A stretch of DNA of 13,521 nt from positions 1-13,521 of the forward strand of contig JAIPBB010000130.1 in assembly GCA_021739805.1 (NCBI GenBank), read 5' to 3'. Numbering within the stretch: the stretch's first letter is position 1; every line of letters starts with the position of its first letter. The stretch comes from Saprospiraceae bacterium. GTDB taxonomy: Bacteria; Bacteroidota; Bacteroidia; Bacteroidales; JAIPBB01. Under the pieces are notes generated by a model, which saw nothing but the letters and a program-made list of their open reading frames with translations, had not been told where the DNA came from and searched no databases. Positions 7,511-12,896 of the stretch are shown piece after piece. The translations under genes were made by a program, and so were the position numbers.

Positions 7511-7727
7511 TTGGGTGTTATACCTTTCCTACAAATAGTTAACCACTACGTGGTACTAAAACATCGACAGGAAAAATATTATTCCCTATTACATCGTAGA
7601 TGTTATCTAATTGTAGCAACAATACACCCAACACCGAATAATTTACCCCGTATGGGGTTATATAATTTTAAACAAATGCATTTTTTCGTGTCATTTAGCG
7701 GCTTTTTGCTTGCCGGGGCGTAATGCA
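7511..7727. repeat. Composite multi-stem intergenic element
   Basis: Nested pairings suggest one folded unit. The outer stem is TTGGGTGT/ACACCCAA (7511-7518, 7624-7631) and an inner stem is CTACAA/TTGTAG (7529-7534, 7611-7616). A further stem AATAG/CTATT (7534-7538, 7586-7590) encloses hairpin ACCAC-TAC-GTGGT (7542-7554). A second hairpin ACATC-GTA-GATGT (7591-7603) follows. After the outer stem come ACCCC-GTAT-GGGGT (7645-7658) and TGCATT/AATGCA (7677-7682, 7722-7727). The first two small hairpins share a CTACG core in opposite orientation. This style (CTACAAATA followed by a short CTACG-centred hairpin) resembles intergenic repeats I recall from Bacteroidota-like genomes. Function is unknown. 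Confidence 0.6.
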
Positions 7728-7762
7728 ATGAAGACTGGCGGTTAATAGTCTTACATTACATT

Positions 7763-7800
7763 ATCTGTGTTCATCAGTGCAATCCGTCCAATCCGTGTTC
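7763..7800. repeat. Degenerate 9-10 bp array (ATCCGTG type)
   Basis: Four units in a row: ATCTGTGTTC, ATCAGTGCA, ATCCGTCCA and ATCCGTGTTC. It is a third array of nearly the same unit length in this gap, unrelated in sequence to the one at 7388-7471. Similar 'ATCTGTGTTCATCTGTG' strings occur between genes in many bacterial genomes, to my recollection. Confidence 0.6.
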
Positions 7801-7956
7801 TATTTTAAAAGATTCCCACTGAAAGTTCCTCCTTCACTCATTACAAATCTCTCCATCCCGCTTACATCTCAATAAACATACTCAGATTGTTAATTCAAAG
7901 GGGAAGTTTGGGATGAAAGATAATGTGGGTATATGTTTAACAAATATCATTTTTAG

Positions 7957-8018
7957 ATTGACTATAATTTATTCATTTATACTTCTTGCAACATTAATAA
8001 ATTAAAAGATAAAAGGAG
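7957..8018 (+). promoter_or_regulatory. Candidate promoter and ribosome binding site for the beta-barrel gene
   Basis: An AAAGGAG at 8012-8018 lies seven bases before the ATG at 8025 and fixes that start. Upstream, TATAAT at 7963-7968 is the best -10 match, but it has no good -35. TTGACT at 7958-7963 overlaps it and would need a too-short spacer to a TATACT at 7978. The ribosome binding site is sure, the promoter only probable. Confidence 0.45.
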
Positions 8019-8024
8019 TACATT

Positions 8025-8573
8025 ATGAAACGTCTATTTAGCTTAATCGCCCTCACAGTAATTATCTTAGCAGCAGGAATACTGCATTCAGAATTCAATA
8101 TTGGTTTGGGATTGGATTTCCCAGCTGCTTATCAGAGTAAATCCGCTTCTGAATGGGGATACACACGCAATAGCCAGACTGATAGCGGTTATGAAACATT
8201 TGCCGAATATCTGCAGCCGTTGATCAAGTTTAGAAACAGCACTTTTTCTGCTGGTGCAGGAGCTGCATATATTTTTGCTCTTCAATCAGCTTATGATTTG
8301 CCTGACGATCTTAGTTACAAAAACGAAAGGTATGGGTTCATTCCCTTGTATCTGGTTGGACAATATAGTAATAAGATGTTTTATGGTAAACTGAAAGGCG
8401 GTTATAATATCTTTTATGCCAATGAGGAGATAACTGACAAAACAAAACTTAAAAACGGTATATATGCCGGACTAAGCGGAGGCTTAAACCTGCCATTTAA
8501 TACCTTTCTGGAATTATCTTATCAGTATTTTACAGGAGGATTTTCCTATGAATACCATTCCGGCTGTGACTGA
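8025..8573 (+). CDS. Outer-membrane beta-barrel protein, ending at an early in-frame TGA
   Basis: The open frame gives 182 residues: a signal peptide (MKRLFSLIALTVIILAAGILHS, cleavage near 22), then strands typical of a small outer-membrane barrel, such as FNIGLGLDF, FSAGAGAAYIF, YGKLKGGYNIFY, GIYAGLSGGLNL and TFLELSYQYFTGG. The frame stops at TGA 8571-8573 after YEYHSGCD. The same frame continues past this TGA for 20 sense codons and ends at TAG 8634-8636 with SGLAIIIGYQIK, which looks like the last strand of a barrel. The natural gene is therefore probably 8025-8636 (203 residues). Without the last strand, insertion by the barrel assembly machinery would be impaired. TGA is used as a stop elsewhere in this window (methyltransferase gene), so a nonsense mutation is the simplest reading. 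It converges on the lipoprotein gene at 8957. Confidence 0.8.
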   Translation: MKRLFSLIALTVIILAAGILHSEFNIGLGLDFPAAYQSKSASEWGYTRNSQTDSGYETFAEYLQPLIKFRNSTFSAGAGAAYIFALQSAYDLPDDLSYKNERYGFIPLYLVGQYSNKMFYGKLKGGYNIFYANEEITDKTKLKNGIYAGLSGGLNLPFNTFLELSYQYFTGGFSYEYHSGCD

Positions 8574-8636
8574 GTATTTCCCACAGATATAAGCCAGTCT
8601 GGCTTAGCAATAATTATCGGCTATCAGATTAAATAG
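8574..8636 (+). pseudogene. In-frame continuation of the beta-barrel gene after the TGA
   Basis: Twenty codons in the same frame as 8025-8573, reading VFPTDISQSGLAIIIGYQIK and ending in TAG. The glycine-rich alternating ending is what a terminal membrane strand looks like. Within it TAAGCCAG and CTGGCTTA (8590-8606) form a perfect inverted repeat around one base, beginning 16 bases after the TGA. It is either the lost end of the gene or a segment reached by readthrough. Confidence 0.55.
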
Positions 8637-8680
8637 ATGGTTATAGCATAATAATTTATATCAACCCAGTTTCTACATTG

Positions 8681-8792
8681 CAGCAAAAAGCCCACTCTCA
8701 TTAACGGGACTGTTTCACAACCAGAATTCATCGAAAGAGAATGCTCTACATGTAGCTTAATCGTCCCCGATTAAGTATTTTACTTAACCCAC
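8681..8792. repeat. Hairpin-rich intergenic direct repeat, copy 1
   Basis: Starts near CAGCAAAAAG and runs through TCATTAA, CTGTTTCACAAC, AGAATTCATCGAAAGAGAAT and the palindrome CTACATGTAG. It ends in a hairpin CTTAATCG-TCCC-CGATTAAG (8756-8775) followed by TATTTTACTT. The last hairpin could act as a weak terminator for the plus-strand barrel gene. It lacks the 23-base hairpin segment found in copy 2. Confidence 0.85.
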
Positions 8793-8798
8793 AAAACC

Positions 8799-8932
8799 CA
8801 GCCAGAAGTCCATTCTCATTAAGGAACTGTTTCACAACTAGAATTCATCGAAAGAGAATGCTTAAAAGCAATCTGGAAGATTGCTCTACATGTAGCTTAA
8901 TCGTCCCCGATTAAGTATTTTACTTGATCCAC
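8799..8932. repeat. Hairpin-rich intergenic direct repeat, copy 2
   Basis: Nearly the same sequence as copy 1, offset by 118 bases at the start. It has a 23-base extra segment at 8862-8884 containing the hairpin GCAATCT-GGA-AGATTGC. CATTCTC (8811-8817) pairs with GAGAATG (8854-8860), and CTTAATCG/CGATTAAG recurs at 8896-8915. The segment is bounded by TGC at both ends, so copy 1 may have lost it by recombination between these short repeats. Confidence 0.85.
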
Positions 8933-8956
8933 CTAAGCATGAAGTACGAAATTTAT

Positions 8957-10072
8957 CTACTCTAATATTATGCCTTCTAATTTATAAATATTAAAACTTA
9001 CTGAAGAACTAAAAAAAATACTTGTAGGTTTTTCAAAGTTGTCAATTCTTATTGCTTTAATTTTTTCTCCATTCACAAAAAATTTTAAAACAGGTCCTAT
9101 TTTTTCAATTGTGATCAAGTTAATTTGATTTGGTGAAGGTTTTCCTGACGCAATGTAAATTCCATTAAAATACAATTTTGTCCAACTATAGTATGTAGTT
9201 ATGTCTAATTTTGATTCGATTGCTCCAATTTTGTATGTTAAATTATATGTACCCGGACTATTGTGAGAATAGGAATATAATAATTGCATATCAAATTTCC
9301 AATCATCTGGGAAATCAATGTTTGGTATTGTAAATTGATGACTGCCTTCTTTGAAATTTGTTAAATAATTACGTTTTTTCCCCTCTGTATCTGGAGTTAC
9401 AGCCAATGTAGAACCACCAACCCAATTTTCAGGTATCAGACCTTCTTCTATTTCAGAAAAATCTTCATAGAAGAAAACTGATTCATCATTAACTAAATTC
9501 GATTTACTGCTCTTATCATCTTTGTTAGTGCTAATTATTGGTTTAGTTTGATTTATTAATTTAAGAATGGTTTCATCCTTAAGAATATTTACAGATGCAA
9601 CAGAAAAAACAGAACCCGATTCAGTTGATATCAGCCGCGCATTAACTTTAATCGATTTCCCCAAATCAGTTATTGTCCCAGTAGCAATAGCATCAATACC
9701 TAATATTTGTCCAAGAGATGCTGCTGTTTTATCATCAATATATCCACTTACTCCTAATTTTTGCTCATCGATGATTTTGTTAAGTAATTGTCGTTCAATA
9801 ACTTTAAACTTCTGAGTAAGAAATAGTCGCGTAGTGAGTTCTTCTGAAAAGTATTTGCCCAGATCTGTTACATTTCCACGCAAATCGGAAAATTCAACAA
9901 CTGCAATTGTTGATTTTTGGTTTTGGGATAGACTTTTTACAATTTGATTGACTAAGCCATCAATTTGATCATCTAAAGTAACCGGTTTGGGTAATGGTTC
10001 AATTCTTGCTGGCGCACAACCCAGTATTATAAAAACAAAAGCTAAAATAATAAACTTCATAAATTTTGTCAT
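8957..10072 (-). CDS. FlgO/CsgG-like lipoprotein with C-terminal lectin-like region
   Basis: A 371-residue lipoprotein. The signal peptide ends in IILGC with the lipidated Cys at 19. Residues about 35-165 form an FlgO/CsgG-like domain: a helix DDQIDGLVNQIVKSL, then STIAVVEFSDLRGNVTDLG, EELTTRLF, FKVIERQLLNKIIDEQKLG, AASLGQILGIDAIATGTITD and VNARLISTESG. This fold is found in outer-membrane secretion and flagellar lipoproteins. A charged Lys/Asp/Ser linker (about 181-197) leads to a beta-rich C-terminal region (about 199-371). That region opens with FFYEDFSEIEEGLIPENW and has 'VLKFFVNGEKI', the pattern of concanavalin/LamG-like jelly-roll domains. The pairing suggests an envelope protein that contacts glycans or other surface partners; that is inference. 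The ATG at 10072 has GGAG at five bases. The gene is very AT-rich and has no partner on its strand nearby. Confidence 0.85.
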   Translation of the reverse strand: MTKFMKFIILAFVFIILGCAPARIEPLPKPVTLDDQIDGLVNQIVKSLSQNQKSTIAVVEFSDLRGNVTDLGKYFSEELTTRLFLTQKFKVIERQLLNKIIDEQKLGVSGYIDDKTAASLGQILGIDAIATGTITDLGKSIKVNARLISTESGSVFSVASVNILKDETILKLINQTKPIISTNKDDKSSKSNLVNDESVFFYEDFSEIEEGLIPENWVGGSTLAVTPDTEGKKRNYLTNFKEGSHQFTIPNIDFPDDWKFDMQLLYSYSHNSPGTYNLTYKIGAIESKLDITTYYSWTKLYFNGIYIASGKPSPNQINLITIEKIGPVLKFFVNGEKIKAIRIDNFEKPTSIFFSSSVSFNIYKLEGIILE

Positions 10073-10285
10073 AATCTCTCCTAAAACATATTGATTTAAA
10101 ATCTTCTAACTCATTACAAATCTCTCGTCCACTTATTATCTTCTTCTTATAACCGACATTTATTAATTTACATTTATCCAGAATCCCTTTCTCGCAACCA
10201 TTGTCATAGAAAGAAAACTTAATACGCAGGTCAAGATAAAAGATATCAGCAACACACAATAGATTGAGAACAGAAACTCAATTTA

Positions 10286-10306
10286 TTTCTGATAATAGTC
10301 CTTTTT
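10286..10306 (-). pseudogene. Scar of a second DUF3795 gene end
   Basis: Positions 10286-10306 match 6895-6915, inside the 3' end of the DUF3795 gene, at 20 of 21 bases. On the minus strand both read KKDYYQK, and the single difference is silent (GAC against GAT). Here the frame ends in TAA at 10283-10285. It lies just after the stop of the 10319-11356 gene and has no upstream part. The rest of the 246-base gap 10073-10318 shows only the 18-mer shared with 7836-7853 and a short inverted repeat ATTGAG/CTCAAT (10263-10282). Confidence 0.45.
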
Positions 10307-10318
10307 TCTTCTTTTTCA

Positions 10319-11356
10319 TTAACAAACAAATATCCCCACATTCAGCTCTGCCGATGTCATACCATACCGACCGAAACCTGCTGTATCCAGCAGATCACCT
10401 AAAGTTTCCACTCCCGGCAGCCAGTTCTCCGGGCTGAGTGTTTTCAAATCAAAACCTAATACCTGGACGGCTTTAAATACTGCTTTGCTCCAGAGATGAT
10501 GGCTGCCTATTGCTTTACCGCGTTTTCCTTTACGGTAATTCAGCGGAAACCAGCGATTATAATATTTCTGCCATACTTCGGTAAATTCGGGACTTACTTC
10601 CTGCCAGCACTGGAGCACTTTTGGCATCACTTCACAGAAATACTTCGTCTGACTGTTATTTTCATAGCTGCCTATCTTGTGGGAATACATGTATTTTAGC
10701 TTTTTAGCCGGATAGATCACAAAGTCCTCAACTTTACCGGAAAAGTCCAAATATATGCCTTCACTCTTCAGATAGCGGTGATAAATGGGTAAGGCAGCAA
10801 AAGCCGGATCAGGCTGAGACAGCACTTCTGCCAGATGCAGATCAAACCAGTCATCATAAGCATCTTCCAGGCTGATATCGTCAGAGATCACTATCACCTG
10901 CCGTTCGCTGTATAAGGCAGTTCCATTATAGCAGCGCAGCCAGTGAACTCCTTCTTCTATAAATGAGTATCCTGCCAATGTCCGAGGTGCCAGTTTCTGC
11001 TTCTGCACCACTCCCCCATCGATAGCGATACCATAATTCCCTTTTTGCCTTATTTTATAAAATGTGTTGCAACGAAATTCATACTCACCGGTATAAACAA
11101 AAAATGGGGTGTAGTAATACATTTTCCTTATAATGCTTTTGAAGCCCTTATACTGCGGATTAGTGAATTCTGCTGCCTTTCTGATGATAGCGTCACTGCG
11201 TCTGCTAAGCACAGTGGGCTCATATTTTGCCTGAAAATTATAGGGATAGGTATATTTTTCTCCATTGCGCTTCCTGCGGTACACGGTATCTCCCAGTCTG
11301 CCATGAATATCGCAGTTATGTTCCAGAAATTTACGTGTCCCGCCAGTTCTTTGCAT
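10319..11356 (-). CDS. Unrecognised protein with an N-terminal 'GRLGDTVYR' motif
   Basis: A 345-residue soluble protein without a signal peptide or membrane segment, which I do not recognise as a whole. I take the ATG at 11356, with GGAGG five bases upstream, instead of the TTG 27 bases earlier. Residues 18-58 (HGRLGDTVYRRKRNGEKYTY and a following RRSDAIIRKAAEF) resemble the N-terminus of short proteins with an 'RGKLGDVVYR..GK' opening and a conserved Arg/Ala helix, known from phage-like and Bacteroidota proteins (DUF6266 style). The rest is Tyr/Trp-rich: WLRCYNGTALYSERQVIVIS (139-158), FTEVWQKYYNRWFPLNY (258-274) and a C-terminal segment GVETLGDLLDTAGFGRYGM. There is no obvious catalytic motif. 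Its GC content is visibly higher than that of the lipoprotein and nucleotidyltransferase genes on either side, suggesting a different origin or expression level. A good promoter lies just upstream. Confidence 0.7.
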   Translation of the reverse strand: MQRTGGTRKFLEHNCDIHGRLGDTVYRRKRNGEKYTYPYNFQAKYEPTVLSRRSDAIIRKAAEFTNPQYKGFKSIIRKMYYYTPFFVYTGEYEFRCNTFYKIRQKGNYGIAIDGGVVQKQKLAPRTLAGYSFIEEGVHWLRCYNGTALYSERQVIVISDDISLEDAYDDWFDLHLAEVLSQPDPAFAALPIYHRYLKSEGIYLDFSGKVEDFVIYPAKKLKYMYSHKIGSYENNSQTKYFCEVMPKVLQCWQEVSPEFTEVWQKYYNRWFPLNYRKGKRGKAIGSHHLWSKAVFKAVQVLGFDLKTLSPENWLPGVETLGDLLDTAGFGRYGMTSAELNVGIFVC

Positions 11357-11389
11357 GTTCACCTCCGCTATAGCTAAAATCAATTAAAA

Positions 11390-11419
11390 ATAATATAATC
11401 TAAGATTTAATATGTCCAA
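11390..11419 (-). promoter_or_regulatory. Sigma-70-like promoter for the 10319-11356 gene
   Basis: On the minus strand TTGGAC (11414-11419), an 18-base spacer and TATTAT (11390-11395) form a good match to a housekeeping promoter. The start site would fall near 11383, leaving a leader of about 27 bases that contains the GGAGG. This supports a short leader and the ATG at 11356. Confidence 0.5.
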
Positions 11420-11551
11420 GATATTTATGAAACAAATATTCATTTTTATCTACTGCCTTTTTAATGAACTGCTCAATTATCCTGTATCCTACTCCAAAAA
11501 TATCACCCATACATACTCTCAAATCCCCATCCCACCGCAATCCAGCCACCT

Positions 11552-11641
11552 ATAGACCACCCCTAAAGTGCCTAAACTGCATTCCTCATAACATCATAAT
11601 GTCATGCTGTTTACAGTTTAGGTAGTTTAGGGGTGGTCTAT
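11552..11641. repeat. Long near-perfect inverted repeat
   Basis: Arms 11553-11579 and 11614-11640 are 27 bases long and pair at 25 positions, plus one A-T pair outside. The 34-base centre holds a weaker inverted repeat (ACAT-CATA-ATGT). Each arm is itself built of 9-base units (AGTTTAGGT, AGTTTAGGG in the right arm). No T-run follows on either strand. It lies between two same-strand genes, upstream of the 10319-11356 promoter and downstream of the nucleotidyltransferase gene. The remaining bases 11420-11551 show nothing recognisable. Confidence 0.8.
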
Positions 11642-11683
11642 TGACAGTTTGAGGGGAATTTAAGGTGAAATATGTGGTTTTTT

Positions 11684-11755
11684 GGGGAGGTGGGGTATAG
11701 GGAAATGGGTGATGGGAAATGGGTGATGGGAGTTGGGTGATGGGAGTTGGGTGAT
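11684..11755 (+). repeat. Heptamer tandem repeat with ten G-tracts (G-quadruplex candidate)
   Basis: Eight consecutive 7-mers at 11700-11755 alternate GGGAAAT or GGGAGTT with GGGTGAT. They are preceded by GGGGAGGT and GGGGTATA. This gives ten runs of at least three G on the plus strand, separated by four bases each, an ideal pattern for an intramolecular G-quadruplex. It sits nine bases beyond the stop codon of the nucleotidyltransferase gene. That gene's transcript (minus strand) would carry the C-rich complement. Confidence 0.85.
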
Positions 11756-11763
11756 GTTTGTAT

Positions 11764-12420
11764 TTATTTTAACTTCATATACTCCTCAATAACCTTTATT
11801 CTTTCTGTTCTTCCCCTTACGAGTTCAGTCTGATAACGATTATATAGAGGCTCAATAACTACGCCATAATTATTCCATTTCACTTTATCATACTGATGAT
11901 TCTCTGCATTCATTTTTGTATCTGCTGCAATATCAATAATTGCTCCAGCCAGGCATAGACGACCAAAATAACGTACAATCCACGTACCCTTATTATCTAC
12001 AAATGGTTCAACAACATAATCTGACATTATGCTTTTTACTCTGAAAAAATCTTTTGTATGCACGATTATATCTATATCATGCGGATTTACATCCACACCA
12101 AGTACGGCTTCGCTACAACTACCTATTATGAACCACTCAATATTATTTGCCTTAAACCTGGTAGTTAATAGTAACAAAACATCTTTCCAATCAAATATCC
12201 CTTCAAACATTGAATTCCCTAATCGAGAGAAGTTTCTCGCAACCAATGCTTTATCATCCTCATTTACACCGTTATCTTTCATATCTTTATTATAAATTTT
12301 TTGATACCCACTTTCTGCTGGCTTAAACCAGGCAGCTTCAAGATTGTCTTTAAATCGTGTATCAACATCCTCAACACAGAAGACAAATTCAGTTTCAGTT
12401 TCATAGCAATAACAATTCAT
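11764..12420 (-). CDS. Nucleotidyltransferase-fold protein
   Basis: A 218-residue protein of the polymerase-beta-like nucleotidyltransferase superfamily. The N-terminal 80 residues form a separate part: YETETEFVFCVEDVDTRFKD, LEAAWFKPAESGYQKIY and later LVARNFSRLGNSMF. I recall this as a companion domain in some Firmicute-type proteins of the same layout. The catalytic part has WFIIGSCSEAVLG (96-108, the GS motif), HDIDIIV with Asp115 and Asp117, and IIDIAAD with Asp163 as the third carboxylate, so all key residues are present. Such proteins adenylylate small molecules, RNA or proteins; lincosamide and aminoglycoside resistance enzymes share the fold. The open frame extends to a GTG at 12489, but that start has no ribosome binding site. 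The ATG at 12420 has GAGAGG at nine bases and is preferred. The target is unknown. Confidence 0.78.
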   Translation of the reverse strand: MNCYCYETETEFVFCVEDVDTRFKDNLEAAWFKPAESGYQKIYNKDMKDNGVNEDDKALVARNFSRLGNSMFEGIFDWKDVLLLLTTRFKANNIEWFIIGSCSEAVLGVDVNPHDIDIIVHTKDFFRVKSIMSDYVVEPFVDNKGTWIVRYFGRLCLAGAIIDIAADTKMNAENHQYDKVKWNNYGVVIEPLYNRYQTELVRGRTERIKVIEEYMKLK

Positions 12421-12480
12421 TCCTGATAACCTCTCTTTCTTGCTTTTTTTGTAAACCAGTACACTATGCCACATAATATC

Positions 12481-12504
12481 TGCACTCACATCAGAAAAAG
12501 TGCA
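12481..12504. promoter_or_regulatory. Inverted repeat upstream of the nucleotidyltransferase gene
   Basis: TGCACT (12481-12486) and AGTGCA (12499-12504) are perfect inverted arms around 12 bases, about 60 bases before the chosen start at 12420. The position would suit an operator or a leader hairpin. No promoter boxes could be assigned with confidence. Confidence 0.35.
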
Positions 12505-12702
12505 TCTAACAAATTATGGATATAAGAACAAAGCTGACATTGTTCTTCAGATCATTTACATGAATAACTATTCCATTTATCCCTGTCAATAGTTCTTTTT
12601 TTGTCCTGGCATCCCCATGTTTTATCTTTGAATATTGTATAATATTATCTCTTTAAGATTTTTTATACAAGTTAATATTTTGAAGAGATAACACTTTGAT
12701 AG

Positions 12703-12859
12703 CCCCTCATAAAGGAGAAACCGATATGAGGGGATAAAAATGCACAAAACGCCCCCTCCTCCTCCCTAATCCAGCTTCGCCGGATTAGAGGAGGGGGTGG
12801 GGTGGTTTTTTTTATTCAATCCCCTTATATCGGCTGCCTACGGCTGTCTTTATAAGGGG
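12703..12859. repeat. Nested palindromic element with inverted hairpin ends
   Basis: The left hairpin is CCCCTCATA/TATGAGGGG (12703-12711, 12725-12733). The right hairpin is CCCCTTATA/TATAAGGGG (12821-12829, 12851-12859). The left one read on the minus strand starts CCCCTCATATCGG, and the right one on the plus strand starts CCCCTTATATCGG, so they are inverted copies of each other. They flank a central GC-rich hairpin at 12752-12797. The right hairpin's loop holds GCCTACGGC, a CTACG core like that of the composite element at 7511-7727. No target duplication is evident at the ends. Confidence 0.7.
12752..12813 (+). terminator. Strong GC-rich hairpin followed by eight T residues
   Basis: CCCCCTCCT (12752-12760) pairs with AGGAGGGGG (12789-12797), and CTAATCC (12766-12772) pairs with GGATTAG (12782-12788) around a 9-base loop, leaving a 5-base bulge. 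T8 follows at 12806-12813 after TGGGGTGG. This gap between stem and T-run makes it a less perfect terminator than the one at 13036. It may instead be only the centre of the palindromic element. Confidence 0.55.
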
Positions 12860-12896
12860 CAAAAGAAATATTATCCTTTCAGGATATAAATGTAAG

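Larger units (their letters stand above)
7300..8024. other. Repeat-rich intergenic region
   Basis: A 725-base gap between divergently transcribed genes. It contains two 9-bp-phased degenerate arrays and a composite hairpin element, listed separately. It also has an 18-mer at 7836-7853 (ACTCATTACAAATCTCTC) that recurs exactly at 10109-10126, and an AT-rich promoter zone before 8025. The longest open frame here (7511-7723, plus strand, TTG start) has no ribosome binding site and overlaps the hairpins, so I do not call it a gene. Confidence 0.7.
8574..8956. other. Intergenic region between convergent genes
   Basis: Apart from the 63-base continuation of the barrel gene, this 383-base gap is almost entirely taken by two copies of a hairpin-rich direct repeat (8681-8792 and 8799-8932). 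These copies are the only terminator-like structures for either converging gene. Confidence 0.6.

Noticed and set aside
7511..7632. Integron attC site, because ACCCAAC fits the RYYYAAC consensus and a TTTGGGT-like arm is opposite
   Set aside because: The arms come in the wrong order for attC (the GTTRRRY-like arm first, RYYYAAC last), and the GTTRRRY match is imperfect. No integron integrase or cassette array is present.
7511..7723. A 70-codon plus-strand open frame in the intergenic gap
   Set aside because: It starts with TTG, has no ribosome binding site and overlaps the composite hairpin element. The sequence looks like translated repeat DNA.
8590..8606. Bacterial SECIS element directing selenocysteine at the TGA 8571
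   Set aside because: The hairpin is short and lacks a conserved bulge that I could identify. An outer-membrane barrel is an implausible selenoprotein, so it is kept only as an alternative to test.
9999..10259. An 86-codon minus-strand open frame upstream of and overlapping the FlgO-like lipoprotein
   Set aside because: It overlaps the signal peptide region of the lipoprotein in another frame, lacks a ribosome binding site and has no protein-like pattern.
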